From the NCBI GenBank assembly GCA_964630925.1, contig CAZVZK010000007.1, forward strand, positions 62,001 to 126,000: a stretch of DNA of 64,000 bases, read 5' to 3'. The notes under the pieces are model-generated. The model did no database searches and had not been told where the DNA came from. It worked only from the letters and a program-made list of their open reading frames with translations. The translations under genes were made by a program, and so were the position numbers. Positions 1 to 8,234 of this stretch are shown here, one piece after another; position 1 is the stretch's first letter, and each line of letters begins with the position of its first letter. Source of the DNA: RGDT01 sp964630925. Lineage in GTDB: Bacteria; Planctomycetota; Planctomycetia; Gemmatales; Gemmataceae.

Positions 1-748
1 TGACGAAGGCCGAGTACGGCTTGTTGGCGTTGACGGCCCGGATGACCCAGTCGCGGTACGGCCACATCTCGCGGTAGTTATCGAGGTGCAGGCCGTGGGT
101 GTCGCCGAAGCGGGCGAGGTCGAGCCAGAAGCGCCCGAGGTGCTCGCCGAAGCGTGGCGACGCGAGGAGGCGGTCCACGACCCGCTCGTAGGCGCCTGGC
201 CGGGTGTCGGCGAGGAAGGCGTCCAGCTCCGCCGGCGTGGGCGGCAGGCCCGTGAGGTCGAGCGTCACGCGGCGCAGCAGCGCGTGCGGCGCCGCCTCGG
301 GCGCGAACGAGAGTTTCTCCTTCGCCAGCCGGGCGAGGAGGAACCCGTCGATGGGATTCGAGGCGCCCACCCCGGCCGGGACCGCCGGACGCCTGGGCGC
401 GACGAACGCCCAGTGCTCGGCGCGCGACGCGCCCTGCTCCACCCACTTGCGGAGCAGCGCGATCTGCGCGGCGGTGAGCTTCTTGCCGGTCTTGACGGGC
501 GGCATGATCTTCTTGGGGTCGTCGGGCGCCAGGCGGCGGAGCAGCTCCTCGGTATCGATCTTGCCGGCCACGTCGAGGCGGAGGCCGCCCTTGCGGGCCT
601 TGGCGTCGGGGCCGTGGCAGGAGAAGCAATTCTCCGCGAGGATGGGGCGGATGTCGCGTCCGAAGTCGGCCTTGGCGGGCATCGGGCCGTCGGCGCTGAG
701 GGTCGGGGCGAGCGCGAGGGCCAGCGCGAGGGGTGCGAAGCGGAGCAT
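1..748 (-). CDS. PSCyt1/DUF1549 domain protein (planctomycete cytochrome c type), 3' end outside window
   Basis: Open reading frame running off the left edge; only the N-terminal 249 residues are visible. It starts with a hydrophobic signal peptide (about residues 1-20). A c-type heme site follows (C41, C44, H45, in CFSCHG), within a region typical of the planctomycete PSCyt1 domain. The part after about residue 120 (DGFLLARL, LTGLPPTPAELDAFL) looks like DUF1549. Family knowledge: these proteins usually continue into DUF1553 and sit next to a DUF1501 gene; the function is unproven, and a periplasmic, heme-bearing role is inferred. It is divergent from the MFS gene, with about 105 bp between the starts. 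No frame damage is seen in the visible part. Confidence 0.9.
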   Translation of the reverse strand, partial: MLRFAPLALALALAPTLSADGPMPAKADFGRDIRPILAENCFSCHGPDAKARKGGLRLDVAGKIDTEELLRRLAPDDPKKIMPPVKTGKKLTAAQIALLRKWVEQGASRAEHWAFVAPRRPAVPAGVGASNPIDGFLLARLAKEKLSFAPEAAPHALLRRVTLDLTGLPPTPAELDAFLADTRPGAYERVVDRLLASPRFGEHLGRFWLDLARFGDTHGLHLDNYREMWPYRDWVIRAVNANKPYSAFV

Positions 749-840
749 GGCGGGAGCGTCCTCGTGGAGGCGGGATAGATACAGGATACCCCCTCCTGGG
801 CCGCAGGACAATCGTCTTGCCCGCCGCGGCGCCGGGGTGG

Positions 841-846
841 TACTCT
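841..846 (+). promoter_or_regulatory. -10-like box TACTCT just before the MFS start
   Basis: TACTCT ends 7 nt before the ATG at 854, and no Shine-Dalgarno is visible between them. If used, transcription would begin at or next to the start codon, giving a leaderless mRNA. No convincing -35 box is seen. Confidence 0.3.
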
Positions 847-853
847 CCCGCCC

Positions 854-2020
854 ATGCGCACCGCCTTCCCATCCCGCACCCTTTGCCTCGTCTCCCTGGC
901 CAGCCTCGGCTGGGCCGCCGGCGCCGGCCTGCTCCTGTCCCTCGCCCCCGTGTGGATGCACGCCGCCGGGGCGTCCCCCGCCGCCATCGGCCTGAACACG
1001 GCACTGTACTACCTCGGCGTCGCCGCCGCTTCGCCCTTCGTCCCGGCGCTGATGCGCCGGCACGGGCGGCTCTGCGTCATCGGCGGCATGCTCCTTGATG
1101 CGTTCACGACGGCGTGCTTCCCGCTCGTCACCGGCGAGCCGGCGTGGCACGCCCTGCGCCTCCTCGGCGGGGTCGGCACGGCGTTCAGCCTCATCCCGAT
1201 GGAGACGCGCATCAACCACAACGCCGCCCCGGAGCATCGCGCCCGCGACTTCGCCGCCTACGCCTTCTGCGTGGCGCTGGGCATCGGGATCGGCTCGGGG
1301 CTGGCGTTACCGCTGCACGCCGCCCTGCCCCGCCTCACGTTCGCCCTCGGCGGGCTGGTGACGCTGCTGGCCGTCGTGCCGGCGTGGGCGGGGATGCCGG
1401 CGGGCGTCGAGCAGAAAGAAACGGGGCCGGGGGCGCCTGTCGCCTGGTGGCGGCACTCACTGAGCTTCGCGACGGCGTGGGTGCAGGGCTTCCTCGAGGG
1501 CGGCACGTTCGCGTTCCTCGCCCTCTATCTGCTGGCACGCTGGCATTCGGAGGCGCTCGCGGGCGTGCTGACGGGCGCGATGTTCGCAGGCGTGGTGGCG
1601 GCCCAGCTCCCCGTCGGCTGGCTGGCGGACCGTCTCGGGCGCCGGCGCATCCTGATGGCGTGCCATGGGCTTCTGCTGTCCGGGCTGATCCTCGTGCCGC
1701 TCACGCCGTGGACGGCCCTGGCGGGCGTGGAATTGCTCATCGTCGGGGCCGCGTGCGGGGCCATGTACCCGCTGGGGCTGGCGCTGCTGGGCGAGCGCCT
1801 GCCTGCGTCGGCGCTGGGGGAGGCCAACGCCTACTACCTCGCGGCGAATTGCGCGGGCAGCCTGCTGGGGCCGCTGGTGATCGGCTGGGCGGTGAGCTTG
1901 GCGGGGCTATCAGCGCTCTTCGTCGTCGGTGCGGCGGCGCTGCTGCTGGCGATATCGGCCGCGCTCCTGCCGACGGCGGTGATTGAGGCCGGGAATGAGG
2001 AAGGGCGCCGCGCCGCGTGA
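854..2020 (+). CDS. MFS transporter
   Basis: A 388-residue polytopic membrane protein with roughly 12 hydrophobic segments, the usual length for the major facilitator superfamily. The loop-2-type signature appears at residues 255-265 (GWLADRLGRRR), after the central cytoplasmic linker (about 181-200), so it marks the second half; the corresponding first-half loop is degenerate. The organisation resembles the YcaD/sugar-phosphate exporter-like branch, but the substrate cannot be read from sequence. The chosen ATG has no Shine-Dalgarno and may be leaderless. The gene stands alone between a divergent PSCyt1 gene and a convergent secreted-protein gene. Confidence 0.85.
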   Translation: MRTAFPSRTLCLVSLASLGWAAGAGLLLSLAPVWMHAAGASPAAIGLNTALYYLGVAAASPFVPALMRRHGRLCVIGGMLLDAFTTACFPLVTGEPAWHALRLLGGVGTAFSLIPMETRINHNAAPEHRARDFAAYAFCVALGIGIGSGLALPLHAALPRLTFALGGLVTLLAVVPAWAGMPAGVEQKETGPGAPVAWWRHSLSFATAWVQGFLEGGTFAFLALYLLARWHSEALAGVLTGAMFAGVVAAQLPVGWLADRLGRRRILMACHGLLLSGLILVPLTPWTALAGVELLIVGAACGAMYPLGLALLGERLPASALGEANAYYLAANCAGSLLGPLVIGWAVSLAGLSALFVVGAAALLLAISAALLPTAVIEAGNEEGRRAA

Positions 2021-2085
2021 TGCGGCCCGGCGCCCGTAACTCGGTCCTGGCGAGGGGCGGTGCGAGAGCCCGCCGAGTCTCCGGA

Positions 2086-2622
2086 TCAGCGGCGGAGCGA
2101 GCGGCGCAGGTTCTCCAGCTCGCGGATGAGCCGGTCGATGGTCTGCTCGATCTGGCGGGAGTCGCCGCCACGGTCGCCGCCGCGGTCCGGTCCCTTGCCC
2201 TTACCCATGGGGCCACGTCCGGGCTCGCGCTTCGGCTCTTCCTTCTTCATGGGCGGCTCCTTGCCGCCGAACTTCTTCTCGAAGCCGCCCCACTTCCCCC
2301 AGCCGCCCTTCTCGAACCCCATGCCGAACCCGCCCTTGCCGAACGGGGGGCCCTTCTTGTCGTCGCCGCCGGGGGCGCCGCCCTTGCCGGAGGCGCGCAG
2401 CAGGCTCTCGATGCGGTTCATCTGGTCCTTGAGCGCCTTGACGTCGTTCTTCAGGCTCTCGATCTCACCGGAGGAGCCGCCGCCGGGGCCGCCGGGGCCG
2501 CCGGGGCCCTTGCCCTTCTTGCCGAACCCGCCGGGGCCCTGGGCGTCGGCCACGCCGACGAACAGGACGGTCAGGCCTAGCGTCAGCAGGCCGGCCAGCC
2601 GAATCGTCACACCCTTCGTCAT
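2086..2622 (-). CDS. Secreted Gly/Lys-rich low-complexity protein with two short coiled coils
   Basis: A 178-residue protein with a clear signal peptide (hydrophobic residues 8-25, cleavage near ADA-Q). The mature part opens with a Gly-Pro-Lys-rich stretch (GGPGGPGG repeats). A heptad-like helix follows (about 50-70, IESLKNDVKALKDQMNRIES), then a long Gly/Lys/Phe-rich segment, then a second short amphipathic helix at the C-terminus (IEQTIDRLIRELENLRRSL). The start at 2622 is preferred over 2631 because it leaves room for a GGGGA Shine-Dalgarno. This architecture is common among planctomycete secreted proteins of unknown role. The helices suggest oligomerisation and the basic linker could bind polyanions; both are inference. 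Confidence 0.75.
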   Translation of the reverse strand: MTKGVTIRLAGLLTLGLTVLFVGVADAQGPGGFGKKGKGPGGPGGPGGGSSGEIESLKNDVKALKDQMNRIESLLRASGKGGAPGGDDKKGPPFGKGGFGMGFEKGGWGKWGGFEKKFGGKEPPMKKEEPKREPGRGPMGKGKGPDRGGDRGGDSRQIEQTIDRLIRELENLRRSLRR

Positions 2623-2777
2623 GTGAATCATCCCCAATCGATGGAACGGTACCCGTCGTGGGGAGGCCGACGCCTCCCGCGATAACTGATTAAACACCGC
2701 GGGCGGGGTGGTGTATCGCACCCGCCGGGGAACCATCGAGGCCCGCACCCACTCTCAGCAGGATCGGCCAGGCCTGC

Positions 2778-2783
2778 TACAAT
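2778..2783 (+). promoter_or_regulatory. -10-like TACAAT box of the PQQ-type dehydrogenase gene
   Basis: TACAAT lies 31 nt before the GTG start at 2815. It is a near-consensus -10 hexamer, and the same TAnnnT pattern recurs before many genes in this window. No TTGACA-like -35 is visible. Confidence 0.4.
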
Positions 2784-2814
2784 GGCCGGCATCCACACGC
2801 CGGAGGAGCGCACC

Positions 2815-5073
2815 GTGATCCGCCTCTTGCTCATCGCCCTTCTCATCGCGGGCGCCGCCCGCGCCGACGACCCCGGCGAGCCGTCGCCCCTGCGGCCCGC
2901 GCCCAAGGACCTGCTGCTCGACGAGCCCGCCGGCTTCAAGGGCTACAAGGCCCCGACGGGCTTCCAGTGCGAGGCCCAGAAGTACGACGGGGCCACGTTC
3001 GCCTTCGGCCTCGACGGCAAGCCGGCGGCGGCCGCCATCAAGCCGCCCGTCAAGGGGCTGCCCGGCCACGCCTCCCTCGGGCCGGACGGCTGGCTGTACG
3101 TCGTCACGGGTGCGGGCGATCACTCGGCCGAGGGGAAAGATGGCAGCAAGGCGAGTGTCCTGCGCACGGGGGCGGTCTTCCGGTGCCGGCCCGACGGCTC
3201 GAGGCTGCACGTCTTCGCCGTGGGCCTGCACGACCCCGGCATGCCGGCCTTCGACCTGGGCGGCAACCTGTTCGTCCACGACGCCGGGGTGCCGTCCGGC
3301 GGGGCGTTCGCGTCGGGGCGGCTTCTGCACGTGGTCGAGGGCGGCGATTACGGCTTCCGGCTGGGGCAGGGCGAGACGATCTCCAACCCCGACACGCACC
3401 GCGCCGCCTGGCTCGGCGACAGGCCCGGGACGCTCGGGCCGATGCTGAAGACCGGCAGGGGGCCGGCGGGGCCGCTGTTCATCTACAACGACTCGCGCCT
3501 GCCGGAGCGTTTCCGCGGCCTGCTGCTGCACCCCGACGCGGCGGGCCGGCGCGTGCGGGCGTACCGCCTGGAGGCGTCGGGGGCGACGTTCAACGTGGCG
3601 GAGGAGTTCGAGATCCTGTTCGCGAAGGATGAAGAGTTCAAGCCGGCGCAGGCGGGCGTCGGGGCGGACGGCGCGTTGTACGTCCTCGACCGTGGGCACG
3701 GGGGGCGCCTCTTGCGGCTGACGTGGGGCGGGACGAAGGACGAGGAGGCGATCAAGCCGCACGCGATGGACACGTGGGCGAAGGCGGCGAAGCTGGAGGA
3801 TGACGAGCTGGCGAAGGAGCTGGGCAACGAGGACGCCGGCACGCGCGAGGTGGTGCGGCGCGAGCTGGTGCGGCGCGGCGACAAGCAGGCCGTGGCCGTG
3901 CGCAAGTACTTCGCCAGCACGGAGGCGACGCTGCCTGGACAGCTCGCGGCGATGGGCGTGCTGTCGGCGATGCCGGACGCCGCCACGCTGCGGCTGATGG
4001 CGCGGGCGGCGGAGATCGGCGAGCCGGAGATGCGTTCGCTGTCGGCGTCGCTGCTGGGGCTGTGCGCCGCCAAGGGCGACAAGGACGCCAACAACACGCT
4101 GCTGAAGTGCCTGGCCGACGAGGACAACCACGCGAAGCGCGCGGTGGCGTTGGCCATGGCGCGGGTCGCGGGGCTGGGGGCGGCGGACAACATCGCCAGC
4201 GCCCTGTCGTTCGACAACGGCAAGGACGTGGTGCTGACGCTGGGGCTGGTGGAGGCGCTGGAGCGTCTGGGCAAGCCGGGCGTGGACGCCCTGATCGCCC
4301 TGGCCGACAGCGGCTCGCAGAAGAACATCGACAAGGTGGCCGAGCTGTACCCCGGCCTGCGGTCGGCGGAGGCGTTCGCCGCGCTGCCGGGGATGCTGCG
4401 TAACCCGCACTTCGTGGCCGCTCAGCGGGCCGCCCTGGTGAAGTCCGCCGCGAACTACCTGTCCGTCGGCGGTGTCAAGCTGGACGCGGCGGCGAAACAG
4501 GTGATCGACAACCCGAAGGAGGTCGATTCTGTCCGCGAGGCGCTGCTGGAGGCGTTGGCGGTGCCCGGCGTGACGGCGGGTGAGAAGGCCGTGGCGTGGG
4601 CCCTGGCGCGTCTGGAGTCGGAGAACGAGGCGGAACGCATCCGCGCGGCCGGGGCGGTGGCGAACCTGAAGCCGGCCAAGGGCGGCGAGGCGCTCCTCGC
4701 GCGCCTTGCCAAGGCGGCGGGCGAGGAGAAGGCCGCCCTGGCGCGGGCGTTGGCGGCGTTCCCGGGCGACAAGGCGACGGAGGCGCTGACGGCGCTGGTG
4801 GACGACAAGGACGCGGGGCCGGCGGCGCTGCTGGCGCTGCCGCCGGGGAAGGTGGTGACGCTCGCACGGAAGTGGTTGGGGGCGAAGGACGAAGCGAGGC
4901 AGAAGGCGGCCGTGGTGTCGCTGGCGCGGGTGCCGTCCATGGCGTGCGAGCTGGCGGGGCTGATCCTCAAGGGGGAGATCGCGGCGTATCGGGCGGATGT
5001 GCTGGCGGCGCTGCGGCGGCACGCGGCGAAGGACGAGAAGGCGGCGAAACTGATGCGGGAGCTGTCGAGGTAG
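2815..5073 (+). CDS. Secreted PQQ/NHL-type sugar dehydrogenase-like protein with HEAT repeats (PVC-type dehydrogenase family)
   Basis: The GTG start at 2815 is preferred over the upstream ATG because it follows a GGAGGAG Shine-Dalgarno and begins directly with a signal peptide (about 17 residues, ending ARA-DD). Of 752 residues, about 30-300 form a beta-propeller of the soluble glucose dehydrogenase type: HASLGPDGWLYVVTG, then GADGALYVLDRGHGGRL near residue 283. Residues 320-750 are Ala/Leu/Lys-rich paired helices typical of HEAT repeats. Planctomycete relatives often add a cytochrome c domain at the end; no CxxCH is seen here, so electron transfer would need a partner. Substrate unknown. Monocistronic, with fmt 97 bp downstream. 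Confidence 0.8.
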   Translation: MIRLLLIALLIAGAARADDPGEPSPLRPAPKDLLLDEPAGFKGYKAPTGFQCEAQKYDGATFAFGLDGKPAAAAIKPPVKGLPGHASLGPDGWLYVVTGAGDHSAEGKDGSKASVLRTGAVFRCRPDGSRLHVFAVGLHDPGMPAFDLGGNLFVHDAGVPSGGAFASGRLLHVVEGGDYGFRLGQGETISNPDTHRAAWLGDRPGTLGPMLKTGRGPAGPLFIYNDSRLPERFRGLLLHPDAAGRRVRAYRLEASGATFNVAEEFEILFAKDEEFKPAQAGVGADGALYVLDRGHGGRLLRLTWGGTKDEEAIKPHAMDTWAKAAKLEDDELAKELGNEDAGTREVVRRELVRRGDKQAVAVRKYFASTEATLPGQLAAMGVLSAMPDAATLRLMARAAEIGEPEMRSLSASLLGLCAAKGDKDANNTLLKCLADEDNHAKRAVALAMARVAGLGAADNIASALSFDNGKDVVLTLGLVEALERLGKPGVDALIALADSGSQKNIDKVAELYPGLRSAEAFAALPGMLRNPHFVAAQRAALVKSAANYLSVGGVKLDAAAKQVIDNPKEVDSVREALLEALAVPGVTAGEKAVAWALARLESENEAERIRAAGAVANLKPAKGGEALLARLAKAAGEEKAALARALAAFPGDKATEALTALVDDKDAGPAALLALPPGKVVTLARKWLGAKDEARQKAAVVSLARVPSMACELAGLILKGEIAAYRADVLAALRRHAAKDEKAAKLMRELSR

Positions 5074-5170
5074 GTGGGAGGGGTTGTTCGCACGTCGCCC
5101 CGCCCTCAACGGCGGGGCGTCATGGCGGCCCGCCCCTCCTCGGTGGGCGAACAGCCCCGAGGAGGTGTCG

Positions 5171-6148
5171 ATGCGAGTCGTGATGCTGGGGACGGGGCTA
5201 TTCGCCGAGCCGACCTTCGAGGCGCTTCTCGCGCGGCCTGGGCTGGTCGTGGGCCTGTTCACGCAGCCGGACCGGGAGAGCGGCGAGGCGCGCGGCTCGA
5301 CGCGCCAGACCGGCAAGGGCATGAAGGCCATCGCCCAGGAGCATGGTCTGCCGGTCTTCCAACCGGAGAGCATCAACACGCCGGAGGGCGAGGCGGCGCT
5401 GCGGTTATTGCGCCCCGACCTGTGCGTGGTGGCGGCGTACGGGCAGATCCTGCGGGAGCACATCCTGAACGTGCCGCCGCACGGCTTCATCAACGTGCAT
5501 GCGTCTCTGCTGCCGAAGTACCGCGGGGCGGCCCCGATCAACTGGGCGATCCGTGCGGGCGAGACGGAGACGGGGGTGACGATCTTCCGCCTGGCGCGGG
5601 GCGTCGATACGGGGGTGATGCTGGCGCAGGAGGCGACGCCCATCGGGCCGATGGAGACGACGGGCGACGTGGAAGCCCGGCTGTCGGTGATCGGGGCGCG
5701 GCTGGCGCTCGGGTGTGTCGATGACATCGCCGCGGGGACAACGAGGCCGTTGCCTCAGGACGACACGAAGGCGACGAAGGCGCCGAAGCTGAAGAAGGAG
5801 GACGGGCTGATCGACTGGACGCGGCCGGCGTCCGAGGTGTGCAACTTCATCCGGTCGATGCACCCGTGGCCGACGGCGTTCACGTTCTGGCACCGCGGGG
5901 GCAAGCCGCCGCTGCGGCTGATCGTCTACCCGGCGCGGGTGCGTGCGGGGGGCGTGACGGAGCCGCCGGGCACGGTGCTGCCGACGCTCGACGTGCTGAC
6001 CGTGGCCGCGGGCGGCGGGACGGCGGCCGAGGTGCTGGAGGTGAAGCCGGAGGGGAAGGGGCGCATGGCGGCGGCAGAGTTCCTGCGCGGGAGGAGGCCG
6101 CAGGCGGGGGATCGGCTCGGTGCGGCATTCGCAGGGGGGCTGGAATGA
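5171..6148 (+). CDS. fmt: Methionyl-tRNA formyltransferase
   Basis: A 325-residue protein that formylates Met-tRNAfMet using 10-formyltetrahydrofolate before translation initiation. The formyltransferase core carries the signature FINVHASLLPKYRGAAP, with the catalytic Asn-x-His pair at N108/H110, and GVDTGVMLAQ downstream supplies the conserved Asp region. The C-terminal OB-like domain begins near residue 205 (LKKEDGLIDW, then SMHPWPTAF). The start is fixed by a GAGGAGG Shine-Dalgarno 6 nt before ATG; a longer in-frame extension upstream lacks one. The stop overlaps the sirtuin start (ATGA), so the two are co-translated. Peptide deformylase, its common neighbour, is absent. Confidence 0.95.
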   Translation: MRVVMLGTGLFAEPTFEALLARPGLVVGLFTQPDRESGEARGSTRQTGKGMKAIAQEHGLPVFQPESINTPEGEAALRLLRPDLCVVAAYGQILREHILNVPPHGFINVHASLLPKYRGAAPINWAIRAGETETGVTIFRLARGVDTGVMLAQEATPIGPMETTGDVEARLSVIGARLALGCVDDIAAGTTRPLPQDDTKATKAPKLKKEDGLIDWTRPASEVCNFIRSMHPWPTAFTFWHRGGKPPLRLIVYPARVRAGGVTEPPGTVLPTLDVLTVAAGGGTAAEVLEVKPEGKGRMAAAEFLRGRRPQAGDRLGAAFAGGLE

Positions 6149-6930
6149 TCGCCCCACCCGACGCCGACACCATCGAGCGTATCGCCGGGCACCTCGAACG
6201 CGCCCGCAGCATCCTGTTCATCACCGGGGCCGGCATGTCCGCCGACTCCGGGCTGCCGACGTACCGCGGCGTCGGCGGGCTCTACGACGGCGGACGCACC
6301 GAGGAGGGCTTCGCCATCGAGGAGATGCTCTCCGGCCCCATGTTCCGCAACAACCCCGCGTGGACGTGGAAGTACCTCCGCCAGATCGAGCAGGCTTGCC
6401 GCGGCGCCACGTTCAACCGTGGGCATGCCGTCATCGCCGAGATGGAGCGGCACTTCCCGCGCGTGTGGACGCTCACCCAGAACGTGGACGGCTTCCACCA
6501 CGACGCCGGGTCGCGCAACGTCATACCCATCCACGGGCAGCTCCGCCGCCTCCGCTGCACCGCCTGCGCCTGGCATGAGGTCGTCACCGACTACGCCCAC
6601 CTCGCCGACCTGCCGCGCTGTGCGGGGTGCTCGGCCGTGGTGCGGCCCGACGTGGTGCTGTTCGGCGAGATGCTCGGCGAGGACAACGTCCGCGAGATGA
6701 AGCATCAGCTCCGCGAGGGGTTCGACATCGTGTTCTCCGTCGGCACGACGAGCGCGTTCCCGTACATCTCGTACCCCGTCGATCTGGCCCTCCAGCGTGG
6801 CAAGCCGTCGGTCGAGATCAACCCCGGCACCACGCCCGTAAGCGACCTGGTGAGATACCGACTGGCGATGGGGGCGGCGGCGGCGCTCGACGCGATCTGG
6901 GCCGCGTACCGGGATCGGCACGGGGTTTGA
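6145..6930 (+). CDS. SIR2-family NAD-dependent protein deacylase (sirtuin)
   Basis: A 261-residue single-domain sirtuin. The NAD-binding motif is GAGMSADSGLPTYRG (28-42), followed by TQNVDGFHHDAGS (111-123) and the catalytic His at 130 in IHGQLR. A zinc ribbon is made by C138/C141 and C159/C162. VRPDVVLFGE and VGTTSAFPY complete the fold. It removes acyl groups from protein lysines while consuming NAD. The start lies in the ATGA overlap with fmt, which implies coupling; a link between deacylation and translation is only an inference. CobB is the closest known role, but the acyl preference cannot be assigned, so no symbol is given. Confidence 0.9.
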   Translation: MIAPPDADTIERIAGHLERARSILFITGAGMSADSGLPTYRGVGGLYDGGRTEEGFAIEEMLSGPMFRNNPAWTWKYLRQIEQACRGATFNRGHAVIAEMERHFPRVWTLTQNVDGFHHDAGSRNVIPIHGQLRRLRCTACAWHEVVTDYAHLADLPRCAGCSAVVRPDVVLFGEMLGEDNVREMKHQLREGFDIVFSVGTTSAFPYISYPVDLALQRGKPSVEINPGTTPVSDLVRYRLAMGAAAALDAIWAAYRDRHGV

Positions 6931-6937
6931 CCTTCGA

Positions 6938-7681
6938 TCACGCCCGGCGGAGGAGCCACTCCTCGAACCGCGTCGGGCCGACGCGCGGCTTGTCGTCGGG
7001 GTTGAGGCCTCGGCCGTCCAGCACCGCGCCGAAGTAGGTGGCCTGTGGGTCCGCGACCACCGTCCGCGTGTCCCCGTTCGCGGCCAGGGCCTTGCCCACG
7101 AACGCGGCGAGGGGCAGCGACTCGGGGCCGGCCACCTCAGCCATGCCGTTCAACGGCGGCGCCACGGCGACATCGGCCAGGGCGGCGGCAACGTCGTCCG
7201 CCGCCAGCGGCTGCATGGGGGCGCTCGAGAGGCGGACTTCGCTGCCGGAGGCCGGCCCCGCGATGGCGGCCAGGAACTCGAAGAACTGCGTGGCCCGCAG
7301 GATCGTGTAGGGCACACTGCCGGCCTTGATGAGCTCCTCCTGGGCGGCCTTGGCCCGCATGTACCCGCTGTCGGGGATGCGGCTGGCGCCCACCACCGAC
7401 AACGCGGCGTGGTGGCCCACGCCGGCGGCCTTCTCCGCCGCGAGGATGTTGCGGGTGGAGGTCTCGAAGAAATCCAGGACCGCCTTGTCCTCGAACGAGG
7501 GCGAGTTCGTCACGTCCACGACGACGTCCGCGCCGGCGAGGGCGTCGGCCAGGCCCGCGCCCGTGAGGGTGTTGACGCCGGACGCGGGGGAGGCCGACAC
7601 GGCCTCGTGGCCCTGCTCGCGGAGGAGGGGGATCAACTTCTTGCCGATGAGGCCGCTGCCGCCGATCACGACGATCTTCAT
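6938..7681 (-). CDS. NAD(P)-binding oxidoreductase/epimerase (NmrA-like SDR), last gene of the ECF41 operon
   Basis: A 247-residue atypical short-chain dehydrogenase with the nucleotide motif GGSGLIG (7-13). It has a YMRAKAAQEE segment (Tyr/Lys pair of extended SDRs) and the ATQFFEF segment typical of NmrA/YtfG-like sugar or quinone reductases. The start at 7681 follows a GAGGAG Shine-Dalgarno; the longer reading frame does not. It lies 70 bp after the AhpD-like gene on the same strand. NAD-dependent epimerase/oxidoreductase genes are established partners of ECF41 sigma factors (the COE group: carboxymuconolactone decarboxylase, oxidoreductase, epimerase), so it is a probable target of the sigma factor two genes upstream. 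Physiological substrate unknown. Confidence 0.85.
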   Translation of the reverse strand: MKIVVIGGSGLIGKKLIPLLREQGHEAVSASPASGVNTLTGAGLADALAGADVVVDVTNSPSFEDKAVLDFFETSTRNILAAEKAAGVGHHAALSVVGASRIPDSGYMRAKAAQEELIKAGSVPYTILRATQFFEFLAAIAGPASGSEVRLSSAPMQPLAADDVAAALADVAVAPPLNGMAEVAGPESLPLAAFVGKALAANGDTRTVVADPQATYFGAVLDGRGLNPDDKPRVGPTRFEEWLLRRA

Positions 7682-7751
7682 GTCGGGTCTCCTCGTTGAC
7701 ACCATCCCTGCTCGACCGCATCGAGCGGAGGCGATACGCCCCCAGACCCGA

Positions 7752-8234
7752 TTACCCGCGCGTCGCCTCCGCTTGCGGGCGGTGGGCGGGCTTGTAGGTC
7801 CCCGGCACCGAGCGGAAGCTGATCGCCACCCGGTTCCAGGCGTTGATCGCGGCCACCGCCCAGGTCAGGTCCGTCAGCTCCTTCTCGCCGAAGTGTTGCC
7901 GGGCCTCCTCGTACAGGGCGTCGGGCACGCCGCCGTCGCCGACCCGCGTCACCGCCTCCGTCCAGGCCAGCGCCGCACGCTCCCTGTCCGTGTAGAACGG
8001 CGTCTCCCGCCAGGCGTTCAGGGCGTAGATGCGCCTCTCCGTCTCACCGCCGGCCCGCGCGTCCTGGGTGTGCATGTCCAGGCAGTAGGCGCAGCCGTTG
8101 ATCTGCGACGCGCGGATCTTCACCAGCTCGATCAGCGTCCGCTCCAGGCCGCACCCGGCGAGGTACTTCTCCATGCCGTACATGAGCTTCAGCGGCTCAG
8201 AGGCCAGCGTCGGGTAGTTCAGTCGGGGCTCCAT
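7752..8234 (-). CDS. AhpD/carboxymuconolactone decarboxylase-family protein
   Basis: A 160-residue all-helical protein of the alkylhydroperoxidase AhpD-like family. The redox motif is CAYCLDMH, with C48, C51 and H55, preceded by the conserved helix LIELVKIRASQING. Such proteins reduce peroxides through a CxxC thiol/His relay, although many paralogues have unknown substrates. Its start lies 38 bp inside the end of the sigma gene, so translation is coupled. CMD-domain genes are the classic neighbours and targets of ECF41 sigma factors. With the SDR downstream and the cupin upstream, it probably acts in an oxidative or electrophile response (inference). Confidence 0.92.
   Translation of the reverse strand: MEPRLNYPTLASEPLKLMYGMEKYLAGCGLERTLIELVKIRASQINGCAYCLDMHTQDARAGGETERRIYALNAWRETPFYTDRERAALAWTEAVTRVGDGGVPDALYEEARQHFGEKELTDLTWAVAAINAWNRVAISFRSVPGTYKPAHRPQAEATRG

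Noticed and set aside
2755..5727. A 990-codon open frame on the minus strand across the dehydrogenase and fmt genes
   Set aside because: It is a GC-bias shadow: Arg/Gly/Pro-rich with no domain, and it covers two well-supported plus-strand genes.
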